64,000 bases of DNA from Pseudomonadales bacterium (GTDB taxonomy: Bacteria > Pseudomonadota > Gammaproteobacteria > Pseudomonadales > DC-out160), in contig JAHRWA010000030.1 in the NCBI GenBank assembly GCA_019090455.1, positions 62,001 through 126,000 on the forward strand. Reading direction: 5' to 3'. This document shows positions 47,835 to 57,185 of the stretch, piece after piece. Below the pieces are notes generated by a model that saw only the letters and a list, made by a program, of their open reading frames with translations, had not been told where the DNA came from and searched no databases. Every line of letters begins with the position of its first letter. Positions within the stretch are counted from its first letter, which is position 1. Position numbers and translations under genes: made by a program.

Positions 47835-48206
47835 ATGATTGGATATACAACTCTAGGCACCAACGATATAAAACGCGCGGGTAAGTTTTACGACGAGCTA
47901 TTAAGTGAAATCGACGCAAAGCGCGTCATGGCAGATGATCACATCATTCTCTGGTCCACCAAACCAGGAGCTGCCATGTTAGGAGTCATCACACCCAATG
48001 ACGAAAAGCCTGCACAAACTGGCAACGGCACGATGACAGCCTTGCTTGTCAAAGATCTCCCCACCATAGAACGTATGTATGCTAAAGCGTTAGAACTGGG
48101 CGGCACTGATGAAGGTGAGCCTGGACCCAGAGGTGAAGGGGGTATGTGTTTTGCGTATTGCCGAGATCTAGATGGCAATAAAATTGCATTTTACTGCATG
48201 ACATAA
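47835..48206 (+). CDS. VOC (glyoxalase/dioxygenase-fold) protein
   Basis: A single-domain VOC protein of 123 residues with two beta-alpha-beta modules: IGYTTLGTNDIKRAGKFYDELL, VKDLPTIERMYAKALELGG and FAYCRDLDGNKIAFYCM. Such proteins use a metal site for isomerase, epimerase or lyase chemistry; the neighbouring CoA mutase makes an acyl-CoA substrate thinkable, but the family is broad and I cannot assign one. A terminator follows 14 bases after the stop. Confidence 0.85.
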   Translation: MIGYTTLGTNDIKRAGKFYDELLSEIDAKRVMADDHIILWSTKPGAAMLGVITPNDEKPAQTGNGTMTALLVKDLPTIERMYAKALELGGTDEGEPGPRGEGGMCFAYCRDLDGNKIAFYCMT

Positions 48207-48220
48207 TACATAGTGAGATC

Positions 48221-48255
48221 ATAAAAAAAGCCCAGTTAAACTGGGCTTTTTTTAT
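48221..48255. terminator. Bidirectional terminator between the VOC gene and almA
   Basis: ATAAAAAAAGCCCAGTT and its reverse complement are separated by one base; the GCCCAGT/ACTGGGC core with flanking A and T runs makes a good intrinsic terminator in both directions, fitting the convergent genes around it. Confidence 0.9.
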
Positions 48256-48279
48256 TCTTCTTTCTTAACTGACTCGTCT

Positions 48280-49770
48280 TTAACTCGCCTTTCTAAGTGA
48301 GGCTGATCGCTGTCCGGTCGCTTTCGAAAATCTTAACTTCCCGTCAGCCAACTTTCCGTAGCGCAACATAACAAGATCGACGGGATAATTTTGATAAAGT
48401 TTCCAAGGTAATTTTGATCCTTTCTTAGGGAACCGCTCTATCGCTCTCTGTACATAACCGGACTGAAAATCAAGAAAGTTTGATTTCGTCACACTCAAAT
48501 CATTATTAAGCGCTACTACTTTTTGAACCCCTTTTTTATCCATGTCTTTTATAAGTCGACACATATATTCGCTGGTTAAGTCGGCTTTTAACGTCCAAGA
48601 CGCATTGGTGTAACCAAAGGTATTACCCAGATTCGGCAAGCCTTCAATCATAACGCCTTTATAATTCATCTTTTGAGTAATATCGAAATCGTCACCATCA
48701 ACCGTAATCTTGATACCGCCCATAAACTTCAATTCTAAGCCCGTAGCCGAAACCACAATATCGGCTTCTAGCTCTTTGCCTGACTTCAATAAAATACCTT
48801 TCTCAGTAAACCGATCAATATGATCAGTCACGATTGAAGCACTACCGCCCTTCACCGCTTTAAATAAGTCACCGCTCTTAACCGCACAAACGCGCTCATC
48901 CCAAGGGTTATAATTAGGCTCGAAATGCTTCATATCAACATTAGAACCGATCTTGCGCTTCACATCGGCCAACATCAAGCGACGCACTCCCTTCGGGAAG
49001 CGTTGACTCAACGTGTAGAATGCGGAAGCAATACCGATTTTTGTTGTACGATTAACGCGATAAGATAGTTTTTCAGGTAAGAGTTTTCGAACTAAATCAA
49101 CCGAGGGATCGTGACCCGGAACAGCCGCCATATAAGTGGGCGATCGCTGGAGCATAGTGACATGCGCGGTATCGTAAGCCAACTCAGGAAGCAACGTCAC
49201 TGCTGTCGCACCACTGCCAATAACCACGACTTTCTTGCCTTTATAATCCAAATCCTCAGGCCATTGCTGAGGGTGAACAAGAGTCCCTTTATAATCAGAC
49301 AATCCATCAAAATCCGGAGTATAACCTCCGTCATAACTATAATATCCGGTGCAACTATTAATAAAGTTACAGCTTATTTCCTTGGTTTTTCCGTTCTTCT
49401 TATCTTCGTAAGTAATAGTCCATGTGGCATCAGCGCTATCCCAGGCAATGGAACTCACCCATGATTGATAACGAATCTTTGAATCTGCATGGTATTCCGC
49501 TGCTGCTTCTTTGATGTAATTCAGAATTGAAGGTCCGTCCGCTAAAAACTGAGAACTTGCCCAAGGCTTGAAACTATAGCCTAGAGTGAACATATCGGAA
49601 TCGGATCGAATACCCGGATACTTAAATAAGTCCCAAGTTCCTCCCATTGTTTCACGCCCTTCCAAGAGACAGAAAGTTTTATCGGGGCATTTTTGCGTAA
49701 GGTGGCAAGCGGCACCAATTCCCGATAATCCAGCTCCAATTATAACGACGTCGAAATGTTCTTTACTCAT
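48280..49770 (-). CDS. almA: AlmA-like flavin monooxygenase
   Basis: FAD/NADPH flavoprotein monooxygenase of the EthA/Baeyer-Villiger group; AlmA is linked to growth on long-chain alkanes. The 496 residues (the length of Acinetobacter AlmA) begin with the FAD loop VVIIGAGLSGIGAACHL, then GGTWDLFKYPGIRSDSDM, the NADPH loop VVVIGSGATAVTLLPEL, and SATGLELKFMGG. It faces two hotdog thioesterase genes across 517 bases. The alkane role is inferred from family and length; ketone oxidation is the broader alternative. Confidence 0.85.
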   Translation of the reverse strand: MSKEHFDVVIIGAGLSGIGAACHLTQKCPDKTFCLLEGRETMGGTWDLFKYPGIRSDSDMFTLGYSFKPWASSQFLADGPSILNYIKEAAAEYHADSKIRYQSWVSSIAWDSADATWTITYEDKKNGKTKEISCNFINSCTGYYSYDGGYTPDFDGLSDYKGTLVHPQQWPEDLDYKGKKVVVIGSGATAVTLLPELAYDTAHVTMLQRSPTYMAAVPGHDPSVDLVRKLLPEKLSYRVNRTTKIGIASAFYTLSQRFPKGVRRLMLADVKRKIGSNVDMKHFEPNYNPWDERVCAVKSGDLFKAVKGGSASIVTDHIDRFTEKGILLKSGKELEADIVVSATGLELKFMGGIKITVDGDDFDITQKMNYKGVMIEGLPNLGNTFGYTNASWTLKADLTSEYMCRLIKDMDKKGVQKVVALNNDLSVTKSNFLDFQSGYVQRAIERFPKKGSKLPWKLYQNYPVDLVMLRYGKLADGKLRFSKATGQRSASLRKAS

Positions 49771-50287
49771 TTTTGGTACTCCATTAATCCGTAAGTTTGA
49801 ATACGGCAGATACGATACGGCGGCAAGTTCTCACTAGCTTGCCTCAAGTGCGGACAGTAAAGCACTAGGGTCATTTTAAGTCAACTGACTTAATTGATTA
49901 TTTTTCGACACTGCCTGTATTTTCCAAAAAACGCACTTAAATTTACATCTATCTTATTGATAGTGTTACTTAAAAAGTAAAGTATTTCACTAAAGTCAAG
50001 AACCACTCACCCATTCAAGAGGGTATACTTTAAACAAGTCATTCTATCTTCAGCCGTTATAACGATCGAAATTATTCGCCCTACATTGTCCTTCACAGTC
50101 ATAACAGGCCGCATTCAGCACCACCTAACCTAATGATCACAAGAGTGGTAAAAATGCTGGTAACACTATTCAGATCGCGTACCATCGCCGGTGGACAATA
50201 TAGAGAGCTATATTTTAGTGACGAGCCTATTAGATTTAATTTCTAATCACTGTACGCCTATTCAACAATCTTAATTTGGAGAATCCG
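49771..50287. other. Divergent intergenic region between almA and the thioesterase pair
   Basis: An AT-rich 517-base gap with several small palindromes: TTAAGTCA-AC-TGACTTAA (49876-49893), CTATC-TTATT-GATAG (49949-49963) and TTACTT-AAA-AAGTAA (49966-49980). They lie on the almA side and may be operators. I see no small gene. Confidence 0.5.
49876..49893. promoter_or_regulatory. 8-2-8 palindrome upstream of almA, candidate operator
   Basis: TTAAGTCA and TGACTTAA are perfect reverse complements around two bases. The size is typical of a TetR- or GntR-type site. It lies 106 bases before the almA start codon. The regulator is not in the window as far as I can tell. Confidence 0.45.
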
Positions 50288-50770
50288 ATGTCCGATTCCA
50301 AAAAGCCTGATACGGCGAGCCCTAATACTGGCCACCCAGGGTTTCAAGAATACCAATTTAATCCCATATCTATGGAAGAAGGAAAGGCCACTGTCATGTT
50401 GCCGTACAATGAAAAATTCGTCGGTGACAAAACTTCAGGCTCGCTTCATGGCGGCATTATCACTCTGCTAATGGATACAGCAGGGGGCATGTGTGTTATG
50501 TCCACACTCAAGCAGATCGTAGTCATTGCCACATTGGATTTGCGCATGGACTATTTACGCCCCACCAAAAGAGGCATGGACATTACTGCAGAAGTTGAAT
50601 GCTATGAAATCACAAAAAATGTCGCCTTCGTTAGAGGCTTTGCTTATGAAGGTGAGGGGGACGACAAAGAAGCTGTCGCTCATATGACTGCGGCGTTTAT
50701 GCTTAACACTCAAGGCCCCAATATCACCGATATGAATCGTTTCTCAGCCGTTAGTAGTGAGGATAAATAA
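50288..50770 (+). CDS. Hotdog thioesterase, PaaI family (first of two)
   Basis: About 160 residues with the PaaI-type hotdog motif SLHGGIITLLMDTAGG and LDLRMDYLRPTKRGMDITAEV; these enzymes hydrolyse acyl-CoA thioesters. The ATG at 50288 has GGAG six bases upstream. The end meets the second thioesterase gene (stop 50770, next ATG 50772). Two adjacent thioesterases could form a heteromeric enzyme. Substrate unknown; CoA release during fatty or alkane-derived acid breakdown is a guess from the almA neighbour. Confidence 0.88.
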   Translation: MSDSKKPDTASPNTGHPGFQEYQFNPISMEEGKATVMLPYNEKFVGDKTSGSLHGGIITLLMDTAGGMCVMSTLKQIVVIATLDLRMDYLRPTKRGMDITAEVECYEITKNVAFVRGFAYEGEGDDKEAVAHMTAAFMLNTQGPNITDMNRFSAVSSEDK

Positions 50771-50771
50771 T

Positions 50772-51203
50772 ATGTCTAAGGCTTTTGATTTTTTACTCGA
50801 TGAAAAGAATGCCACTGAATTAGTCAGCTCCATTCCCTATGCAGAATACTTAGGGATACGAATACAGCAAAATATAAATGGTGAAATCATTTTTCTTTTG
50901 CCCTTTCACGAAAAACACATTGGCAACCCGATGATACGCGCAATACACGGCGGAATAATTGCCAGCTTCTTAGAATGCTCATCCACATTGATGGTAATCG
51001 GAACCGTCTGTCACGATCACTTACCTAAATGCGTCAACCACACCACTGAGTATTTAAAAAGCGCAAAGGGAGTGGATACGTTTGCCAGAGTCAAAGTCAA
51101 TAAAGCAGGTCGTCGTATTGTGGCAGCGAGCGTTTCCAGCTGGCAAAAAGATGAAAGCACACCTATCGCCATTTCTTATTCTCGTTTTTTGGTAAATGAG
51201 TAG
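50772..51203 (+). CDS. Hotdog thioesterase, PaaI family (second of two)
   Basis: About 143 residues with AIHGGIIASFLECSS in place of the usual D-bearing helix motif, and NHTTEYLKSAKGVDTFARVKV. The catalytic acid of HGG...(D/E) is glutamate here and aspartate in the first gene, so the two may differ in activity. The ATG lies one base after the first gene's stop, with GAGG ten bases upstream, so the genes are coupled. Confidence 0.85.
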   Translation: MSKAFDFLLDEKNATELVSSIPYAEYLGIRIQQNINGEIIFLLPFHEKHIGNPMIRAIHGGIIASFLECSSTLMVIGTVCHDHLPKCVNHTTEYLKSAKGVDTFARVKVNKAGRRIVAASVSSWQKDESTPIAISYSRFLVNE

Positions 51204-51292
51204 TTGATAATTGTGGGACCGGTAACAATCGAGAGACATATATTACCCTTCGAGAAAAACAGGAAAACTGCAGCATGGCCTGTTTATACCGG

Positions 51293-51985
51293 TCAAGCAG
51301 GCAGCTGCCAATTTATCGCAACACTCCCATGTTGAGACAAGTATTGATTCGTTTGTGAAAAGTGTTGGCTGCCAAAAAACCCTCGATGCGCCGACAAGGG
51401 AGAGGGGTGAGGTGCCTTTAATATTAGATGTTTTTGACCATCAATAAATTGCCCCTTTTTCTGCGCGTAGGCACCCCACAGCATAAAAACCAGCCCTTCA
51501 CGACTTTGGTTTAAATGCTGAATAACAACATCGGTAAATTCTTCCCAGCCTTTATTTTGATGCGAAGCCGCTTGCCCCCGCTCCACAGTCAATACCGAAT
51601 TTAACAACAAGACTCCCTGCTCTGCCCAAGAGGTTAGACAACCATTCACTCCATTCTCCGTTCCTACATCCTGATTCATCTCTTTAAATATATTTTTTAA
51701 TGAGGGTGGAGCAGGGATCGATGGGGGCACAGAAAAACAGAGTCCATGAGCCTGACCTGGCCCGTGATAGGGATCCTGGCCAAGAATAACGACTTTGACT
51801 TTGTTAAAATCAATATGATCTAGAGCGCTGAAAATAACATCGCTTTTAGGATATAGGGTTTTCTTCGCTGCCTTTTCTTGAATCAAAAATTGCTTCAAGC
51901 TGACCATATACGGCTTTTCAAATTCTTCGCCCAAAACCGCTTTCCAGGACGCACTTAATTTTACTTGTTCGGCAACCGCACTCAT
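51293..51985 (-). CDS. ung: Uracil-DNA glycosylase
   Basis: Removes uracil from DNA. The 230-residue protein has the water-activating motif GQDPYHGPGQAHGLCFS, the leucine-loop HPSPLSAHRGFFGSQHFSQTN and LLLNSVLTV. I prefer the ATG at 51985, seven bases after GGAG, to a TTG one codon earlier. It converges with the thioesterase pair. Confidence 0.97.
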   Translation of the reverse strand: MSAVAEQVKLSASWKAVLGEEFEKPYMVSLKQFLIQEKAAKKTLYPKSDVIFSALDHIDFNKVKVVILGQDPYHGPGQAHGLCFSVPPSIPAPPSLKNIFKEMNQDVGTENGVNGCLTSWAEQGVLLLNSVLTVERGQAASHQNKGWEEFTDVVIQHLNQSREGLVFMLWGAYAQKKGQFIDGQKHLILKAPHPSPLSAHRGFFGSQHFSQTNQYLSQHGSVAINWQLPA

Positions 51986-52053
51986 CAAACAACTCCATCA
52001 CTTATTTGGATCTAACCACACATTTTATTGACACAATCTATTAATACTATCGA

Positions 52054-54234
52054 CTATGACAAAGGTATAGGCTTACCCAAATAAAACCCTTGCACATAAT
52101 CGACACCAATCTCTTTTAATTTTTCGTACACCTCTTTCGACTCACATAGTTCCGCTATGGTTTTCTTCCCCATGATGTGACTAATATCGTTAATCGATTT
52201 CACCATAGCGTAATCAATTTCATCATCCACAATATTACGCACAAAACTTCCATCAATCTTTACGAAGTCAACAGGCATGTGTTTTAGGTAAGAGAAAGAT
52301 GACATACCAGCCCCAAAATCATCCAAGGCAAATTTACAGCCGATTTCTCTTAATTTTGAAATAAATTCGCAGGCGTCAACTAGGTTTGTGACTGCGGCAG
52401 TTTCCGTGACTTCAAAACAAAGTTTATTGGCATCCACTTGAGTTTGTTCTATTAACTCGCGAATATAATCTACCGTCGTAATGTCGCTCAATGTAGTGCC
52501 CGATAGATTGATACTGCAAAGTGACATTCTACGCAATTGCTCTACATTATCCCCTAGCCATTGCAATGCATTACGTACAACCCAACGATCAACTAACTTA
52601 ATCACTCCATATCGCTCAGCAGCAGGCAAGAACGCTCCTGGAGGATACATATCCCCCTGCTCATCTTGATACCGCAGCAATATCTCACAATGTAAGCCAG
52701 CATTCTTATCCTGAATATCATTTTTGGAATGGGCATTGGCTTCGTTTTTAGATTCAGTATTGTCATTATAAACAGGCTTTATTTCCTGCTGATATAAACA
52801 AAAACCTTCGCCTTCCACTGCGTTAACAATTCGTGTAACCCACTGCATTTCACCTTGACGCTTTATGATTTGAGTGTCATTCGGCTGTACTACGTGCACT
52901 CGGTTTCGCCCATTTTCTTTAGCTTCGTAGCAAGCAGAATCCGCTAGACTCAAACTATCAACCCAACTTGCACTCGTCTCACTAATACCCACTACGCCGA
53001 TACTCGCGCCAACAGTAAAACTTTTACCCGTCCACGAAAACCGGAATTCTCCAATTTTCTTTAACACTTGTTGAGCCACTTTTTCCCCGTGCTGCACATC
53101 ACATTGCCAAAGTAATATGCCGAATTCGTCGCCCCCTAATCTAGCAAGAGTATCTCGCTTTCTCACCACTGTGTGCAATACCGTGGTGAGCTGGCGGAGC
53201 AGTTCATCACCAGCAGCGTGACCACATGTATCGTTGACAATTTTAAATTGATCCAAGTCCAGATAGCACAGGACATGCTCTGTATTTAACTCTTCTGCAA
53301 TTTTTATTGCCTGCTGTAATCGCGCTTCAAACTCGGCTCGATTGACTAAGCCAGTGAGACTGTCATGCGAGGCTTCAAACATTAATTTTTGAGACCATTG
53401 ATGCACTTCCGTTACATCATGTATCACGATGACATATCCGGTAATGTCCTCTTGCCCCTTATAAATAGGAGAAAAAAAACACTCCACATTAAAACACTCA
53501 CCAGAATCTTTTATTAGCAGCGCATCAGGCCCCAGCTTGAAACTTTCTTGATGTGCCATACGTCGTAAAATATCGATATTAAGTGATTGCTCAGTAACTT
53601 CATCGACAATATTAATTCCGTCAAAAAGGCGGGAACCTTGAGCCTTATCTAATTTCAATCCCGTTATCGTTTCAGCCACGATATTCATATAATTAACCCT
53701 TCCGTCAGCTGTCACACCAACAACGCCATCGGTGATCGAATCCAGGGTTATTTCTAGCTTCTCTTTTTCGCGAAATAAGTGATCTTCAATCTGCCAACGC
53801 TTAACGACTCGACGTATCAGCCTCTCAACTCCATCGCAATCCGTACCATCAGCATCCACAACATCCGAGGCTCCCGCGGATATCGCCCTCTGCTCTAACT
53901 GATTGGCACCCGGTCGGATAATTAAAATAATAGGGAGTCGAAAATGGTTTTCTCTTACATAGTGGATAAAATCGAGGCTCAATTCTGGATTATGAACAAA
54001 ATCGATAAAACACAAGTCATAGTCATTATCCATCAAACTATCTTGCGCTAACTCCAGTTCATCACAACAACTGAAGTTCAATTTCGGTTCAGTGCCAGAG
54101 AGCAGCTTAAACAGTTTCTTAGCTTCAACTGAGCCCCAATCAATAAAGAGAGAGTTTATACGATTAGAATCTGGCAACACAGTGGGTACATTCATATAAA
54201 GTAACGTCGTCCAATGACCGTTAGATAGCCTCAT
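52054..54234 (-). CDS. GGDEF/EAL cyclic-di-GMP protein with REC-like and PAS domains
   Basis: 726 residues: an N-terminal receiver-like domain (about 27-140; FIDF holds an aspartate), a PAS domain (about 155-285), a GGDEF domain with intact GGDEF at 367-371 (RLGGDEFGILLW), and an EAL domain with the motif EIL at 517-519, then SINLSGTTLSD, DDFGAGMSSFSYLK and KIDGSFVRN. It can be expected to make or break cyclic-di-GMP; both sites look usable, with E-I-L for E-A-L a common variant. An Asn/Lys/Glu-rich insert of about 25 residues precedes EIL. The start is uncertain: neither 54234 nor 54195 has a good ribosome site. Confidence 0.9.
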   Translation of the reverse strand: MRLSNGHWTTLLYMNVPTVLPDSNRINSLFIDWGSVEAKKLFKLLSGTEPKLNFSCCDELELAQDSLMDNDYDLCFIDFVHNPELSLDFIHYVRENHFRLPIILIIRPGANQLEQRAISAGASDVVDADGTDCDGVERLIRRVVKRWQIEDHLFREKEKLEITLDSITDGVVGVTADGRVNYMNIVAETITGLKLDKAQGSRLFDGINIVDEVTEQSLNIDILRRMAHQESFKLGPDALLIKDSGECFNVECFFSPIYKGQEDITGYVIVIHDVTEVHQWSQKLMFEASHDSLTGLVNRAEFEARLQQAIKIAEELNTEHVLCYLDLDQFKIVNDTCGHAAGDELLRQLTTVLHTVVRKRDTLARLGGDEFGILLWQCDVQHGEKVAQQVLKKIGEFRFSWTGKSFTVGASIGVVGISETSASWVDSLSLADSACYEAKENGRNRVHVVQPNDTQIIKRQGEMQWVTRIVNAVEGEGFCLYQQEIKPVYNDNTESKNEANAHSKNDIQDKNAGLHCEILLRYQDEQGDMYPPGAFLPAAERYGVIKLVDRWVVRNALQWLGDNVEQLRRMSLCSINLSGTTLSDITTVDYIRELIEQTQVDANKLCFEVTETAAVTNLVDACEFISKLREIGCKFALDDFGAGMSSFSYLKHMPVDFVKIDGSFVRNIVDDEIDYAMVKSINDISHIMGKKTIAELCESKEVYEKLKEIGVDYVQGFYLGKPIPLS

Positions 54235-54319
54235 CCTTAAGAATAGCTTACTCGTCCATATCTTTGGCTGCTCCCTTAAGCTCAGCTAAAAGCCCATAGA
54301 GCAACTGTCGATCAATCAA

Positions 54320-55834
54320 TCAACCGAGAGGTTTCATATGAGGAAACAATATCACGTCCCGAATCGAAGGCGAATCCGTAAATAGCATTACAAGCCGGTC
54401 AATACCAATCCCTTCTCCAGCCGTCGGCGGCATCCCATATTCTAGAGCCGTAATATAATCTTCATCAAAGTGCATTGCCTCATCATCACCCGCATCCTTC
54501 TCTGCGACTTGATGACTAAAACGCTCGGCCTGATCTTCCGGATCATTTAACTCAGAAAAACCATTCGCTATCTCACGTCCACCGACAAAAAACTCGAACC
54601 GATCCGTGACAAAAGGGTTATCGTCATTGCGTCTTGCCAACGGCGATACCTCAGTGGGATATTGTGTAATAAACGTGGGATCTTTCAGTTCATGTTCAAC
54701 TGTTTTCTCAAAAATTTCTATCTGAACTTTACCCAAACCCCAACTTTCTTTTATTGGTATGGCTAAGCGTTCTGCAATCGCTTTCGCTTTTGCAATATCA
54801 TTCAGCTCTTCTTTGGAAATGTCATCATTGTAATGCAATATTGATTCGACGATCGTCATGCGTTTGAATGATTTCCCAAAGTCATAAATATCCCCTTGGT
54901 AGGGTACTTCTGTTTTACCCAAAACGTCGATAGCGATAGCTCTTAACATGTCTTCGGTCAAGTCCATCAGGTCATTATAATCCGCGTACGCTTGGTAAAA
55001 TTCAACCATGGTAAATTCCGGATTGTGACGAGTAGACAATCCTTCGTTACGGAAATTTCGGTTTATTTCGAAAACTCTTTCAAACCCTCCCACTACCAAC
55101 CTTTTCAAATAGAGCTCGGGCGCAACTCTTAAATACAAATCAATATCCAATGCATTATGGAACGTAACAAAAGGCTTGGCCGTTGCGCCGCCTGGTATCA
55201 CTTGCATCATGGGAGTTTCAACCTCCAAATAATCGCGATCACATAAGTAGCGCCGAATACCTTCTACAATTCTTGATCTCATCCGGAAGGTATTTCGCAC
55301 ATCCTCGTTAACGATCAGATCAACATATCGCTGGCGATAACGCATTTCCTGATCTGATAAGCCTTTAAACTTATCAGGCAGTGGGCGCAGAGATTTCACC
55401 AATTGCTCACAGATCGTCATATCAACATAGAGATCGCCTTTATTAGACTTATGCAGTATGCCTTTTGCCCCAACAATATCCCCCAGATCCCAGCTTTTAA
55501 TCTCAGTCAACAACGGCTTTGGTAACACCTTACGATTAACATAGAGCTGAATATTTGCGGTCGTATCTTGGATAACAATAAATGCCCCTCTATTACGCAC
55601 CACTCGTCCCGCAACCGTCACGATTGTTGCCAAGGACTCTAAATCTTCTTTCGATTCATTACCGAATTTCTGCTGCAAATCTCCGCAGTAATGATCGCGA
55701 CGGAAATCGTTAGGAAATGCATTACGTTGCTCGCGAATTTTACTTAATTTTGCTCGTCGCTCAGCAATTAATTTATTTTCATCAACTGCGTTGCTGTCAT
55801 CTAACGGCTTTGCATTTTTTGTGTCTTTCGTCAT
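54320..55834 (-). CDS. lysS: Lysyl-tRNA synthetase LysS
   Basis: Class II aminoacyl-tRNA synthetase charging tRNA-Lys. The 504 residues have the N-terminal OB-fold anticodon domain (about 60-150), motif 2 [26 protein letters not shown] and motif 3 [32 protein letters not shown] lies eight bases before the ATG. It follows prfB by 73 bases, the known prfB-lysS operon. Confidence 0.97.
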   Translation of the reverse strand: MTKDTKNAKPLDDSNAVDENKLIAERRAKLSKIREQRNAFPNDFRRDHYCGDLQQKFGNESKEDLESLATIVTVAGRVVRNRGAFIVIQDTTANIQLYVNRKVLPKPLLTEIKSWDLGDIVGAKGILHKSNKGDLYVDMTICEQLVKSLRPLPDKFKGLSDQEMRYRQRYVDLIVNEDVRNTFRMRSRIVEGIRRYLCDRDYLEVETPMMQVIPGGATAKPFVTFHNALDIDLYLRVAPELYLKRLVVGGFERVFEINRNFRNEGLSTRHNPEFTMVEFYQAYADYNDLMDLTEDMLRAIAIDVLGKTEVPYQGDIYDFGKSFKRMTIVESILHYNDDISKEELNDIAKAKAIAERLAIPIKESWGLGKVQIEIFEKTVEHELKDPTFITQYPTEVSPLARRNDDNPFVTDRFEFFVGGREIANGFSELNDPEDQAERFSHQVAEKDAGDDEAMHFDEDYITALEYGMPPTAGEGIGIDRLVMLFTDSPSIRDVILFPHMKPLG

Positions 55835-55906
55835 GATTTAAACCTAGCTTGGGTTCTATCGATTAAACTTACTCGTTAACAATATTGTTTTGCCATCTTG
55901 CAAAAA

Positions 55907-57002
55907 TTACAATCCCGCTTTTAAACTGGCTTCAATAAACTTATCCAGATCACCGTCTAAAACAGCGGCTGTATTGGAGGATTCTACGTTTGTCCTCAAG
56001 TCTTTAATACGAGACTGGTCCAATACATAGGAGCGAATTTGGCTACCCCAACCTATATCAGATTTGGAGTCTTCCATTGCTTGTTTTTCGGCATTTTGTT
56101 TTTGCAGCTCATATTCATACAGCTTCGCTCTCAACTGACTCATGGCTTGCGCTTTATTTTTATGCTGTGAGCGGTCGTTTTGGCATTGCACAACAATGTT
56201 GGTGGGCTCATGAGTAATACGCACCGCCGAATCAGTCCGGTTAACGTGCTGCCCGCCCGCGCCACTTGCCCGATAGGTATCAATTCGTAAATCTGCCGGA
56301 TTGATATCGACCTCAATATCATCATCAATTTCGGGGGAAATAAAAACAGAGGCAAAGGAAGTATGCCGACGACTACCTGAATCAAAAGGCGACTTACGCA
56401 CCAAACGATGCACGCCGGTCTCGGTCCTCAACCAACCAAAAGCGTATTCTCCCTGACAGTGTATCGTCGCACTTTTAATGCCTGCGACATCTCCAGAGGA
56501 GGCTTCAATTAACTCAGATTTAAAACCATGCTGATCACACCAGCGCAAATACATACGCAATAACATTTCAGCCCAATCCTGCGCCTCAGTGCCGCCGGAG
56601 CCAGACTGTATTTCAATATAACAATTCTGAGCATCCATTTCACCGGAGAACATTCGACGAAATTCAAGACCTGCAACATCACTTTCTAATTCCGCTAATT
56701 CCAGCTGCACCTCAGAGACAATGGTTTCATCGTCCTCTTCAACAGCCATTTCGAGAAGTAGTTCGGAATCATCCAAGCCCGACATCAGCTTATCAATAGT
56801 CAACACAATCACTTCCAAAGTCACTCGCTCCTTACCGAGCGCCTGTGCTTTTTCCGGGTTGTTCCAAACCTCAGAATTCTCGAGCTCACGACTGACTTCT
56901 TCTAACCGTTCTTTCTTAAGATCATAGTCAAAGATACCCCCTTAGAGACTCAGCTCTAACCAGAAGATCTTTGATTTTTGTGGTTATCGGATTAATTTCC
57001 AT
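55907..57002 (-). CDS. prfB: Peptide chain release factor 2 PrfB, programmed +1 frameshift
   Basis: Release factor for UAA and UGA. The gene is split: an ATG at 57002 opens a 24-codon frame ending at an in-frame TGA (56930-56928), and the remaining 340 codons continue in the +1 frame from 56929. The full protein is 364 residues, one less than E. coli RF2. It has the GGQ loop ([18 protein letters not shown]) and the domain 1 and 2/4 layout. The frameshift lets RF2 control its own level: low RF2 means the TGA stalls and shifting is favoured. lysS follows. Confidence 0.97.
56927..56942 (-). promoter_or_regulatory. RF2 autoregulatory +1 frameshift site
   Basis: On the minus strand AGGGGG TATCTT TGA C is present: the internal Shine-Dalgarno-like AGGGGG, the slippery CTT and the UGA followed by C, the same as in E. 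coli prfB. The ribosome slips from CTT to TTT and reads GAC next. Confidence 0.97.
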
Positions 57003-57185
57003 AATATTCTATAGGTTCCGTAGATCTAAAAAATGGCCGATAGTGTACCTCATTTCCGCCTGTGATGGACCCGGTTCTCTGGCACTATTTCCACCCATCT
57101 AAGCCCACTATAATTGAAACCTTGTTGTTCAAAGAGAGGATACTAAGAGAATAGTTGTTAAACGAATGATTCACGCCAAAGGTAA

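Noticed and set aside
55907-57002. prfB as a frameshifted pseudogene
   Set aside because: The shift is at the known RF2 autoregulatory site with all signals intact.
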